Of a stretch of DNA of 64,000 bases, positions 50,384-59,469 are shown one piece after another. This DNA is from Pseudopedobacter alpinus (GTDB lineage Bacteria; Bacteroidota; Bacteroidia; Sphingobacteriales; Sphingobacteriaceae). The position numbers were made by a program, and so were the translations under genes. The notes beneath the pieces are model-generated. The model was not told the origin of the DNA. It made no database searches and was given only the letters and a program-made list of their open reading frames with translations. The DNA lies in contig NZ_JBHULV010000052.1 of NCBI RefSeq assembly GCF_042684645.1, positions 186,001 to 250,000 of the forward strand, written 5' to 3'. The stretch's first letter is position 1. Each line of letters begins with the position of its first letter.

Positions 50384-52933
50384 ATGGAAGCTAAATTTTC
50401 ACCAAGAGTAAAAGATGTTATTTCTTACAGCAGAGAAGAAGCTTTAAGATTAGGCCACGATTATATTGGAACAGAGCATTTATTATTGGGTTTGATTAGA
50501 GAGGGAGACGGCATGGCTATAAAGATTTTAAAATCTTTAAGTGTTGACACTTCTAAACTACGCAGAGCTGTTGAGGATGCTGTTAGAGGTAATTCTGGCA
50601 CTACAGTTAATTTAGGGAATATCCCTTTAACAAAACAAGCTGAAAAGGTGCTTAAAATCACTTATTTAGAAGCAAAAATATTTAAGAGCGATATTATAGG
50701 TACTGAGCATTTACTGCTTTCAGTATTAAGAGAAGAAGACAATATTGCATCTCAAATTTTAGCGCAGTTTAATTTAAACTACGAAATTTTTAAAGCTGAG
50801 GTAGAGCATAATAAAGATGGATTTAGAGATGAGCCAACTAATTCTGCTGCCGAAGGCGATGATTATAAAGAGGATGATGCTTTTACTGCTCCTAAAAAAG
50901 TTTCAGATATTAAATCTAAAACTCCAGTATTAGACAATTTTGGTAGAGACTTAACCAAAATGGCTGAGGATGGGAAATTAGATCCGATTGTAGGTAGAGA
51001 AAAAGAAATTGAAAGAGTTTCTCAAATTTTATCCCGAAGAAAGAAAAACAATCCAATTTTAATTGGAGAACCAGGTGTTGGTAAATCTGCCATAGCAGAA
51101 GGTTTAGCTTTAAGAATTGTACAACGTAAAGTTTCTAGGGTTTTATTTGGAAAAAGAGTAGTAACGCTTGATTTAGCTTCTTTGGTTGCTGGTACCAAAT
51201 ACCGTGGCCAGTTTGAAGAACGTATGAAAGCGGTGATGAACGAGCTAGAAAAATCTCCAGATGTAATTTTATTTATCGATGAGATACATACTATAGTTGG
51301 TGCTGGTGGAGCCTCTGGTTCTTTAGATGCTTCAAATATGTTTAAACCTGCATTAGCTAGGGGAGAAATTCAATGTATTGGTGCAACTACTTTAGATGAA
51401 TACCGTCAGTATATAGAAAAAGATGGTGCTTTAGATCGTCGTTTCCAAAAGGTAATGATTGAGCCTGCAACACCAACGGAAACTATTGAGATATTAAACA
51501 GAATTAAAGATAAATACGAAGATCACCACGGAGTAACTTATACAGACGAAGCAATAAATGCTTGTGTAAACTTAACTACAAGGTATATTACAGATAGGTT
51601 TTTACCTGATAAAGCCATAGATGCTTTAGATGAAGCAGGTTCTCGTGTTCATTTAACCAATATTCATGTTCCGCAAAACATTATTGATATTGAGCAGAAA
51701 ATTGAGTTGATTAAGGTTGAAAAAAATAGAGTTGTTAAAAGTCAGAAATATGAAGAAGCTGCTAAATTAAGAGATACTGAGAAAAATTTAATAGAGGAAT
51801 TAGATGCAGCTAAAGTAGAATGGGAGGCAGAAACTAAAACCAAGCGTTATACAGTAACAGAAGATAATGTTGCTGAGGTTGTTTCTATGATGACCGGTAT
51901 TCCTTTACAACGAGTTGGACAAACAGATAGCACAAAGCTATTAAACATGTTTGATAAGATTAATGAGAAAATTATTGGTCAGGATGATGCGATTAAGAAA
52001 TTAACTAAAGCCATACAAAGAACAAGAGCGGGATTAAAAGATCCTAAAAAACCAATTGGCTCATTTATTTTTTTAGGCCCAACAGGTGTAGGTAAAACAG
52101 AATTAGCTAAAGAATTAGCAAGGTTCATGTTTGATTCTGATGATTCTTTGATTCAGATTGACATGAGTGAATACATGGAGAAATTTGCTGTTTCACGTTT
52201 AGTGGGAGCGCCTCCGGGATATGTAGGTTACGAAGAAGGCGGACAATTAACAGAAAAAGTTAGACGCAAGCCGTATGCAGTAATTTTATTAGATGAGATT
52301 GAAAAAGCACATCCAGACGTTTTTAATATCTTATTACAAGTTTTAGATGAAGGTCAGTTAACAGATTCATTAGGGCGTAAAGTTGATTTTAGAAACACCA
52401 TAGTAATTATGACTTCTAACATTGGCGCTCGCCAGTTAAAAGATTTTGGGCAAGGTGTTGGTTTTACAACTTCTGCAAAAGCTTTACAAGCTGAAACACA
52501 TAGCAGATCAGTGATTGAAGGTGCTTTAAAGAAAGCTTTTGCACCAGAGTTTTTGAACAGGGTTGATGATGTGATTGTGTTTAACTCTTTAGCTAAAGAA
52601 GAAATATTCAAAATTATTGATATTGAATTGAAAGCTTTATTTGGTAGAGTAAGTGCTTTAGGTTATGAAATTAAGTTAACAGAAGAAGCCAAAGATTATA
52701 TTGCCGAAAAAGGTTTTGATGCTAATTTTGGAGCAAGACCGTTAAAAAGAGCTATTCAGAAATTTTTAGAAGACCCAATTGCCGAAGAAATTTTAAAAGG
52801 TGATGTAGCTGAAGGAGATGTGATGGAAGTTGGTTTTGATAAAGAAAAAGAAGAAATTGTTATCGTTGGCAAAGCTGCTAAAAAGAAGAAAAAGAAGGAA
52901 GAAGAGAAAGAGGAAAAAGAAGGCGGAGAATAA
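50384..52933 (+). CDS. clpC: ATP-dependent Clp protease ATP-binding subunit ClpC
   Basis: 849 residues. Clp N domain with two repeats (LGHDYIGTEHLLLGLIREGD), first AAA+ module GEPGVGKSA, UVR-containing middle (QKYEEAAKLRDTEKNLIEEL), second AAA+ module GPTGVGKTEL and a C-terminal small domain. The last 22 residues are almost all lysine and glutamate (KKKKKEEEKEEKEGGE), not typical of ClpC. It unfolds proteins for ClpP. The 193-bp gap to ettA holds the promoters of both. Confidence 0.94.
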   Translation: MEAKFSPRVKDVISYSREEALRLGHDYIGTEHLLLGLIREGDGMAIKILKSLSVDTSKLRRAVEDAVRGNSGTTVNLGNIPLTKQAEKVLKITYLEAKIFKSDIIGTEHLLLSVLREEDNIASQILAQFNLNYEIFKAEVEHNKDGFRDEPTNSAAEGDDYKEDDAFTAPKKVSDIKSKTPVLDNFGRDLTKMAEDGKLDPIVGREKEIERVSQILSRRKKNNPILIGEPGVGKSAIAEGLALRIVQRKVSRVLFGKRVVTLDLASLVAGTKYRGQFEERMKAVMNELEKSPDVILFIDEIHTIVGAGGASGSLDASNMFKPALARGEIQCIGATTLDEYRQYIEKDGALDRRFQKVMIEPATPTETIEILNRIKDKYEDHHGVTYTDEAINACVNLTTRYITDRFLPDKAIDALDEAGSRVHLTNIHVPQNIIDIEQKIELIKVEKNRVVKSQKYEEAAKLRDTEKNLIEELDAAKVEWEAETKTKRYTVTEDNVAEVVSMMTGIPLQRVGQTDSTKLLNMFDKINEKIIGQDDAIKKLTKAIQRTRAGLKDPKKPIGSFIFLGPTGVGKTELAKELARFMFDSDDSLIQIDMSEYMEKFAVSRLVGAPPGYVGYEEGGQLTEKVRRKPYAVILLDEIEKAHPDVFNILLQVLDEGQLTDSLGRKVDFRNTIVIMTSNIGARQLKDFGQGVGFTTSAKALQAETHSRSVIEGALKKAFAPEFLNRVDDVIVFNSLAKEEIFKIIDIELKALFGRVSALGYEIKLTEEAKDYIAEKGFDANFGARPLKRAIQKFLEDPIAEEILKGDVAEGDVMEVGFDKEKEEIVIVGKAAKKKKKKEEEKEEKEGGE

Positions 52934-52951
52934 TTATTTCCTTTAAAATTT

Positions 52952-52989
52952 AAAAAGCTGTTTCAAGGCAAAACTTGAAACAGCTTTTT
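52952..52989 (+). terminator. Terminator of clpC
   Basis: AAAAAGCTGTTTCAAG (52952-52967) pairs perfectly with 52974-52989, followed by a T run on the plus strand, 18 bp after the clpC stop. Confidence 0.9.
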
Positions 52990-53147
52990 TTTGCTTGTTA
53001 TTTTGGTATTAAGAAACTCATTAAAATGAAAAGATAAATTCCGCAATAGTTGACCATCAACAAAACAATTGTAAAATACATACTGCAATTAAATCTAAAC
53101 ACACCAATCCTTTTGTTTTTAGAAATAATATCTACTAAATTGTAATT

Positions 53148-54776
53148 ATGGATATGGAATTCAATAAAAATGAAGACGTCAACAAACAATTAGTAGATGC
53201 TTTAAAATATAAACTGAAACAAGTTTATTTAGGTGGCGGTAAAATATCAGCTGATAAGCAAAAGGCTAAAGGTAAAATGTTGGTTCGTGAAAGGGTAAAG
53301 TATTTATTGGATAACGATCAACCATTTTTAGAAATTGGAGCTTTTGCTGCTGATGGAATGTATGAGGATGTGGGCGGTTGTCCATCTGCTGGAGTTGTTT
53401 GTGGTATTGGATATGTAAGTGGCAGGCAGTGTATGGTTGTAGCAAATGATGCAACTGTTAAAGCCGGTGCTTGGTTTCCTATGACGGCAAAAAAGAATTT
53501 AAGAGCACAAGAAATAGCCATGGAAAACCGCTTGCCAACCATTTATTTGGTAGATTCTGCAGGTGTGTTTTTACCCATGCAAGACGAAATTTTCCCTGAT
53601 AAAGAGCATTTTGGGCGTATTTTCAGAAACAATGCCATTATGAGCGCCGAGGGGATTATCCAAATAGCAGCAATAATGGGTTCTTGTGTAGCTGGCGGTG
53701 CTTATTTGCCAATTATGAGTGATGAAGCTATGATTGTTGATGGTACTGGCTCTGTTTTTTTAGCAGGTTCTTATTTGGTAAAATCAGCTATCGGCGAAAG
53801 CGTAGATAATGAAACTTTAGGAGGGGCTACCACACATTGCGAAATTTCTGGCGTTACAGATTATAAACATGAAAATGATGCCACTTGTTTAGATGCTATA
53901 AAAAGTATCATGGCTAAAATTGGCAAACCAGAGGATGCTGGTTTTAACAAAATAAAATCAATTGCTCCTAAACAAAAAATAGAAAATGTTTACGGTATTT
54001 TACCAGATGCTAGAGACAAACCCTATGATATGCACCAACTTTTAGATTGTTTTATTGATGCAGATAGTTTTGATGAATATAAAGCAGGTTATGGACAAAG
54101 CATTGTTTGCGGTTTAGCCAGAGTAGAGGGTTGGGCAGTTGGTATTGTTGCCAATCAACGTAAAGTAGTGAAATCTAAAAAGGGTGAAATGCAGTTTGGA
54201 GGTGTAATCTATTCAGATTCGGCAGATAAAGCTACCCGATTTATTATGAACTGTAACCAAAAGAAAATTCCATTGGTTTTTTTACAGGATGTAACTGGTT
54301 TTATGGTGGGTTCCAGATCTGAACATGGGGGTATTATTAAAGATGGTGCTAAAATGGTGAATGCTGTTGCAAATTCTGTTGTCCCAAAATTTACAATTGT
54401 AATTGGTAATTCTTACGGAGCCGGAAATTATGCCATGTGCGGAAAGGCGTATGATCCAAGGTTGATTTTTGCTTGGCCAACTGCTAAAATTGCGGTAATG
54501 AGTGGCGCATCGGCAGGTAAAACTTTATGGCAAATTCAAAGTGCCAGTATGAAAAAAGCTGGTGAAGAAATAACGAAAGAGGAAGAGGAAAAACAAATTA
54601 AATTAATTACTGATAGGTATAACGAACAAACTACACCATATTATGCTGCTTCTCGTTTATGGGTTGATGGCGTAATAGATCCTGTAGAAACCCGTAAAGC
54701 TATTGCTATGGGCATTGAAGCAGCAAACCAATCGCCAATTAAAAAACGTTTTAATGTGGGGATGATTCAAACTTAA
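53148..54776 (+). CDS. Acyl-CoA carboxylase subunit beta (carboxyltransferase)
   Basis: 542 residues. Two crotonase-fold halves with the carboxyltransferase signatures: QKAKGKMLVRERVKYLLD, VDSAGVFLPMQDEIFPDKEHFGRIF (given as VDSAGVFLPMQDEIF), AYLPIMSDEAMIV, a GGATTH block, PLVFLQDVTGFMVG and NSYGAGNYAMCG. It is of the methylcrotonyl-CoA or propionyl-CoA type; the biotin subunit is not nearby, so which acyl group is used is open. Two in-frame ATGs (53148 and 53154) are possible starts. Confidence 0.9.
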   Translation: MDMEFNKNEDVNKQLVDALKYKLKQVYLGGGKISADKQKAKGKMLVRERVKYLLDNDQPFLEIGAFAADGMYEDVGGCPSAGVVCGIGYVSGRQCMVVANDATVKAGAWFPMTAKKNLRAQEIAMENRLPTIYLVDSAGVFLPMQDEIFPDKEHFGRIFRNNAIMSAEGIIQIAAIMGSCVAGGAYLPIMSDEAMIVDGTGSVFLAGSYLVKSAIGESVDNETLGGATTHCEISGVTDYKHENDATCLDAIKSIMAKIGKPEDAGFNKIKSIAPKQKIENVYGILPDARDKPYDMHQLLDCFIDADSFDEYKAGYGQSIVCGLARVEGWAVGIVANQRKVVKSKKGEMQFGGVIYSDSADKATRFIMNCNQKKIPLVFLQDVTGFMVGSRSEHGGIIKDGAKMVNAVANSVVPKFTIVIGNSYGAGNYAMCGKAYDPRLIFAWPTAKIAVMSGASAGKTLWQIQSASMKKAGEEITKEEEEKQIKLITDRYNEQTTPYYAASRLWVDGVIDPVETRKAIAMGIEAANQSPIKKRFNVGMIQT

Positions 54777-55267
54777 GAATGTTTAGATTTTCGAGTATTT
54801 AGATTTGGTAAATAGTTTCTGTATTTAGCATGTCTTTTATTATAATTAAACATTTTTGGTAGTTTACCAGTAGATTTATATTGTTTTAAAATTATATTAA
54901 GCTTTTTCGGATTTAAATCGTTATTACTAATTATTGCATCAGTTAATACACTTAGCCCAATCCATAAAGCAGGTAGCGTTAGGTATCCAGTAACAGTTTT
55001 ATCAAGCATATCTCCAGTTTTTCCTAATTGGGAATATGCTAATAAAGAAACTGCACTTAAACCTATACCCAAAGTAAGGTTTTTACTTTTATTATTGCAT
55101 TTACGGTAAGCATATTCAATTATTGCTTTAGCATGTTCATCATTTCCGTAATTATTCAAAAAATATTTCTTTGCTAATTCATTGTTTTTTAAACTATCAG
55201 CAGATTGGGGATAACTAGAAGTTCCGAAACAAAATATGAGCAATAATAATATTCCAATATTTTTCAT
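54773..55267 (-). CDS. Hypothetical secreted or membrane protein
   Basis: 164 residues. A signal peptide (MKNIGILLLLIFCFGTSSYPQ) is followed by a polar helical stretch, one or two hydrophobic segments (about 65-80 and 92-112), and a basic tail (KRHAKYRNYLPNLNTRKSKHS). I do not recognise the family. The 3' end overlaps the carboxylase stop by 4 bp, in convergent orientation. Confidence 0.6.
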   Translation of the reverse strand: MKNIGILLLLIFCFGTSSYPQSADSLKNNELAKKYFLNNYGNDEHAKAIIEYAYRKCNNKSKNLTLGIGLSAVSLLAYSQLGKTGDMLDKTVTGYLTLPALWIGLSVLTDAIISNNDLNPKKLNIILKQYKSTGKLPKMFNYNKRHAKYRNYLPNLNTRKSKHS

Positions 55268-55421
55268 TTTAGGTTTTTTAATAAATATAAAACTTTAATA
55301 ATAAATTCAAGATTTAAGGTTGTTATTTAATGATACACATTATTTCAATTTAAGTTATTTCAGGATTTTTGTTCAATCCATTAAAAATAAGTAATAACTA
55401 TCTCACAATAGATAAATACAT

Positions 55422-55452
55422 TTGCCATTAGCGTTTGTGAATATTAAATTTG
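55422..55452 (+). promoter_or_regulatory. Promoter of trxB, TTG-N20-TAAATTTG
   Basis: TTG at 55422-55424 and TAAATTTG at 55445-55452 are separated by 20 bp, a perfect match to the Bacteroidota -33/-7 consensus, 17 bp ahead of ATG 55470. The best promoter I can see in the window. Confidence 0.7.
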
Positions 55453-55469
55453 CGCAACAATCGTAAATC

Positions 55470-56426
55470 ATGACAGAAGAATTAGAACATGTACATTGCC
55501 TAATTATAGGTTCGGGACCGGCAGGTTATACTGCGGCCATATATGCTGCCAGAGCAGATTTAAAACCAGTAATGATTACTGGTATGCAAATGGGCGGGCA
55601 GTTAACATTAACCACTGATGTTGAAAATTTTCCGGGTTACCCAGGTGGCGTTATGGGGCCAGAAATGATGGAAGATTTTAGAAAACAAGCTGAACGTTTT
55701 GGTACAGATATTCGTTTCGGTTATGTTTCTTCAGTTGATTTTAGTGGTCCGGTGCATAAAGTTGTTGTTGATGAAAACAAGACTATTTTAGCTGATACCG
55801 TAATTGTTTCTACAGGGGCAACTGCAAAATGGTTAGGCTTACCGTCTGAACAAAAGTATAATGGCTTTGGTGTTTCTGCTTGTGCGGTTTGCGATGGCTT
55901 TTTCTTTAAAAACCAAGATGTAGTAATTGTTGGTGCTGGAGATACCGCTGCAGAAGAAGCCACTTACCTAGCTAAATTGTGTAAAAAAGTAACCATGTTG
56001 GTACGTAGAGACGAATTTAGAGCTTCTAAAGCGATGGTTAATAGGGTTTTAAATACTCCAAATATTGAGATTTTATATAACACTGAAACTAAAGAAATTT
56101 TAGGAGATGGGAAAAATGTTACAGGTGTAAAAGTATTAAACAACATTACTAACGAAGAACACGACATTTCTGCAACAGGTTTCTTCGTAGCTATTGGGCA
56201 TAAGCCAAATACAGAAATTTTTAAAGATTGGTTAGAAATGGACGAAGTTGGTTATGTAATTACAAAACCAGATAGTACAGCTACAGATATAGAAGGAGTT
56301 TTTGTTTGTGGCGATGCGCAAGACAAAATTTATCGCCAAGCAGTTACTGCGGCTGGTACAGGTTGTATGGCTGCATTAGAGGCCGAAAGATATTTAGCAG
56401 CTAAAGAATTTGAAATCCAAGATTAA
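55470..56426 (+). CDS. trxB: Thioredoxin-disulfide reductase
   Basis: 318 residues, standard length. FAD loop IIGSGPAGYTAAIYAARAD, GGQLT, the redox pair C138-A-V-C141, NADPH loop VGAGDTAAEEATYLA and the late GDAQDKIYRQAVTAAGTG all present. It reduces thioredoxin with NADPH. Nothing unusual. A strong promoter lies at 55422-55452 and a terminator follows at 56449. Confidence 0.96.
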   Translation: MTEELEHVHCLIIGSGPAGYTAAIYAARADLKPVMITGMQMGGQLTLTTDVENFPGYPGGVMGPEMMEDFRKQAERFGTDIRFGYVSSVDFSGPVHKVVVDENKTILADTVIVSTGATAKWLGLPSEQKYNGFGVSACAVCDGFFFKNQDVVIVGAGDTAAEEATYLAKLCKKVTMLVRRDEFRASKAMVNRVLNTPNIEILYNTETKEILGDGKNVTGVKVLNNITNEEHDISATGFFVAIGHKPNTEIFKDWLEMDEVGYVITKPDSTATDIEGVFVCGDAQDKIYRQAVTAAGTGCMAALEAERYLAAKEFEIQD

Positions 56427-56448
56427 TATTAAGTTGTAAAAATTTTGA

Positions 56449-56470
56449 AGACTTGTAGAAATACAGGTCT
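56449..56470 (+). terminator. Terminator of trxB
   Basis: AGACTTGTA (56449-56457) pairs with 56462-56470 with one G:T, followed by eight T residues. Confidence 0.75.
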
Positions 56471-56509
56471 TTTTTTTTGCTTAAAAATTCGGTTTTTGGT
56501 AGATTTTTT

Positions 56510-56517
56510 TAGCTTTG
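56510..56517 (+). promoter_or_regulatory. Candidate -7 element of the hexosaminidase gene
   Basis: TAGCTTTG matches TAnnTTTG, 16 bp ahead of ATG 56534. No TTG at the usual -33 spacing. Confidence 0.35.
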
Positions 56518-56533
56518 TTACACACACAATAGT

Positions 56534-58852
56534 ATGATGCAGCTAAAATTTAAAATTTCCCTACTCTTTCTAATTATAAATTCTTTTGTTTTTGCCCAAA
56601 GCAATTATAATAACATAGGTATAATACCCGCACCACAAAATGTGATGGTAAAATCTGGGTATTTTAAATTAACTGCACAAACTGCATTGCAATACGAAAC
56701 AAATGACGATCGTAAAATTGCAGAATTGTTTAAAGAACTTGTTAAAGAAAAAGAAGGATTTGATTTAGTGGTGGCTAAAAACTTTATTCAAGCGCCAGAA
56801 AGTGTAATTTCATTTAACTCTGTAAATGCTAACGGACTGGCAGAAGAAGCTTATGTGCTTGAGGTAAATGATAGTCATATCCATTTATCTGGAGGAGATA
56901 GAGGAGTTTTTTATGCCATGCAAAGTTTAACTCAATTGTATTTAAACGGCTTAGATAATCATCAAATACCACAATGTAAAATTATTGATCAACCTCGTTA
57001 CGCTTACCGTGGTTTACATTTAGATGTTTCTCGTCACATTTTTCCATTAGATTTTATTAAGAAATACATTGATTTAATGGCAGTGTATAAACTCAATAAT
57101 TTTCACTGGCATTTAACAGATGACCAAGGTTGGCGAATAGAGATTAAAAAATATCCTAAACTTACTGAAATTGGAGGGTACAGAGCGCAAACTGTAGTTG
57201 GTAATTACCATGATAGAATGCCACAGTGGTTTGACGGAAATAGATATGGCGGCTTTTACACACAAGAAGAAGTTAAAGAAGTTGTTGCTTACGCCAACAC
57301 TAAATTTATTAATGTAATTCCAGAGATTGAAATGCCAGGGCATGCTATGGCTGCATTAGCTGCCTATCCAGAATTGGGTTGTGGAACCAATCCTGGACCT
57401 TATAAAACCGCTGAAAAATGGGGTGTTTTTCCAGATATTTTTTGTGCCGGTAAAGACAATACTTTTGATTTTGTTGAGGATGTTTTAACAGAAGTAATGG
57501 CTTTATTTCCATCTAAATATATTCATATTGGTGGTGATGAAGCTCCAAAAACTGTTTGGAAAACTTGTTCTTTTTGTCAAAAACGTATAAAAAATAATAG
57601 ATTAAAAAACGAAGAAAGTTTACAATCTTATTTTATACAAAGGGTAGAAAAATTTGTAAACAGCAAAGGACGTTCTATTATTGGTTGGGACGAGATTTTA
57701 GAAGGTGGTTTAGCTCCTAATGCTACGGTGATGAGTTGGAGAGGGGTTGCAGGAGGAATTACTGCAGCCAAGCAAAAACACGATGTAATCATGTCGCCAA
57801 GTACAAACGGTGTTTATTTAGACCATACACAGGGCTTATCTTCTTTTGAGCCAGTTACCATAGGTGGCGATGGCAGAATTGCTAAAATTTATGCATATAA
57901 TCCAACACCAACAGATTTAGCTCCAGAATTTCAGAAATATATTAAAGGAGTGCAAGCTAACGTTTGGACAGAATATATCACAACGCCAGCTCATGTTGAG
58001 TACATGATTTTGCCAAGGTTGTTTGCTTTGTCAGAAATTGCTTGGAGCAATTTAGATAAAAAAGATTATAAGAATTTTAGTGAAGAAAGAATCCCAAATC
58101 ATTTATCGTGGTTAGATAAAAATGCTACATTATACCGAGTACCTGAAGTAATTGGCGCAAAAGACACCACCATTAATGTAACCGATTCTTATACTTTTAA
58201 TTATAGTCCATCTGTTAAAGGAGCTAAAGTTTATTATACCATTAATGGTTACCAACCAAACGAAACCACTACTTTATATACATCACCTTTTACAGTAAAT
58301 GTTGCTAAAGGAGAATATCGCCAAGTAAAATCAATTGTAATTACGCCATCGGGTAAAAGGAGTGTGGTTACCACAACTTTATTAAGGAATATGGATGTTT
58401 TAAAAGCAGATTCCACAATTATTAATAAAACCGTTGGAGGTTTAAAATACTTTTATATTCCTGGTAAATTTAAAAACACTACTGAAATTGATACTTTAAT
58501 GGCAACCAAAAAAGGTGTTGTACCGCAAATTGCTATCAATAAAATATATGGTAAAGCCAGAGAGTATGGTTTGGTTTTTACAGGTTATATCAATGTAAAT
58601 GAAAATGCCACCTTTGAGTTTTCTCTATTTAGCGATGATGGAGCAAGGTTATATATTGATGATGAATTAATTATTGATAATGATGGCAAACACGCGAGAT
58701 ACGAAAAATCTGCGGGTGTAGCCATGCAAGCTGGTTTACATAAAATAAAGGTTTTATATTTTGATGATGGACCGGGTTCTACTCTACAAGTTTCTGTTAA
58801 AGGAACTGATGGTGTTAAATTAGAAATTCCGGCTGTTATGTTATTTAATTAG
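56534..58852 (+). CDS. Secreted GH20 beta-N-acetylhexosaminidase with PA14 domain
   Basis: 772 residues. Signal peptide ending VFAQ, a GH20 N-terminal domain, then the catalytic barrel with the D335-E336 pair in IHIGGDEAPKT, RHIFPLDFIKKYIDLMA and WRGVAGGITAAKQ. A chitobiase-type C-terminal beta domain follows (near 545-620), then a PA14-like domain (about 640-765, FSLFSDDGARLYIDDELIID). It removes terminal GlcNAc or GalNAc from glycans outside the cytoplasm. Followed by a lipoprotein gene 2 bp downstream. Confidence 0.92.
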   Translation: MMQLKFKISLLFLIINSFVFAQSNYNNIGIIPAPQNVMVKSGYFKLTAQTALQYETNDDRKIAELFKELVKEKEGFDLVVAKNFIQAPESVISFNSVNANGLAEEAYVLEVNDSHIHLSGGDRGVFYAMQSLTQLYLNGLDNHQIPQCKIIDQPRYAYRGLHLDVSRHIFPLDFIKKYIDLMAVYKLNNFHWHLTDDQGWRIEIKKYPKLTEIGGYRAQTVVGNYHDRMPQWFDGNRYGGFYTQEEVKEVVAYANTKFINVIPEIEMPGHAMAALAAYPELGCGTNPGPYKTAEKWGVFPDIFCAGKDNTFDFVEDVLTEVMALFPSKYIHIGGDEAPKTVWKTCSFCQKRIKNNRLKNEESLQSYFIQRVEKFVNSKGRSIIGWDEILEGGLAPNATVMSWRGVAGGITAAKQKHDVIMSPSTNGVYLDHTQGLSSFEPVTIGGDGRIAKIYAYNPTPTDLAPEFQKYIKGVQANVWTEYITTPAHVEYMILPRLFALSEIAWSNLDKKDYKNFSEERIPNHLSWLDKNATLYRVPEVIGAKDTTINVTDSYTFNYSPSVKGAKVYYTINGYQPNETTTLYTSPFTVNVAKGEYRQVKSIVITPSGKRSVVTTTLLRNMDVLKADSTIINKTVGGLKYFYIPGKFKNTTEIDTLMATKKGVVPQIAINKIYGKAREYGLVFTGYINVNENATFEFSLFSDDGARLYIDDELIIDNDGKHARYEKSAGVAMQAGLHKIKVLYFDDGPGSTLQVSVKGTDGVKLEIPAVMLFN

Positions 58853-58854
58853 TT

Positions 58855-59466
58855 ATGAGATTTATAAAAAATGCTGTTTTAGGATTAACAATTTGTACAA
58901 CTCTTTTTGCTTGTAATGAAGAGAAGAAGCAAGAAGAAAAAAGCACTAAAAAAGCTGAAGTTTTATTACCCGCACCTTTTAAAAAGCATTTGAAAGTTGA
59001 AGTTGGTCCGGAGTTGATATTTGATATTTACAGTTGGGGTAGAGGTTCAGATTCTTCTTCCTCTGTTTTGGTATTGCGTTCAGACTCTGTAAAAAATGAA
59101 TTTAGTGTTGCATCCTCTGATAATTTAGACGGACGTTTACAAGAGGTTTTTAATACCGATATGGATACAGATGGAAACCCAGAGATTGTGATTCTTTACA
59201 CAAAAAATGATAAATATAACAGTGCAGAAGTATTATGTTACGAGTTTTCAGGTAAAGGTGCAAATAAAATTAAATTCCCAGATTTAACCAGTAAAACCAA
59301 AAAACAATACAGAGGTTTAGATAAATTTTATGTTAAAGAAGGTGATTTATACAGAGAATTTAATTTATACAGCGAAACAGATACTTCAAATAATACAGGT
59401 AAAAAGATGGTTTTAAAATACTTTTTAAACCGTAACCAGTTTGATTTAAATGAAATTAAAGAATAA
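58855..59466 (+). CDS. Hypothetical lipoprotein
   Basis: 203 residues with a lipobox (TTLFACNE, Cys20), a charged linker (EEKKQEEKSTKKAE) and a beta-rich domain with VLRSDSVKNEFSV and TDMDTDGNPEIVILY. The DMDTDGNPE stretch resembles an FG-GAP-like calcium loop. I do not recognise the family. Cotranscribed with the hexosaminidase gene (2-bp gap). Confidence 0.65.
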   Translation: MRFIKNAVLGLTICTTLFACNEEKKQEEKSTKKAEVLLPAPFKKHLKVEVGPELIFDIYSWGRGSDSSSSVLVLRSDSVKNEFSVASSDNLDGRLQEVFNTDMDTDGNPEIVILYTKNDKYNSAEVLCYEFSGKGANKIKFPDLTSKTKKQYRGLDKFYVKEGDLYREFNLYSETDTSNNTGKKMVLKYFLNRNQFDLNEIKE

Positions 59467-59469
59467 AAA

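Noticed and set aside
52998..53189. Minus-strand 63-codon ORF with hydrophobic residues
   Set aside because: It overlaps the carboxylase start and the hydrophobicity comes from AT-rich intergenic DNA.
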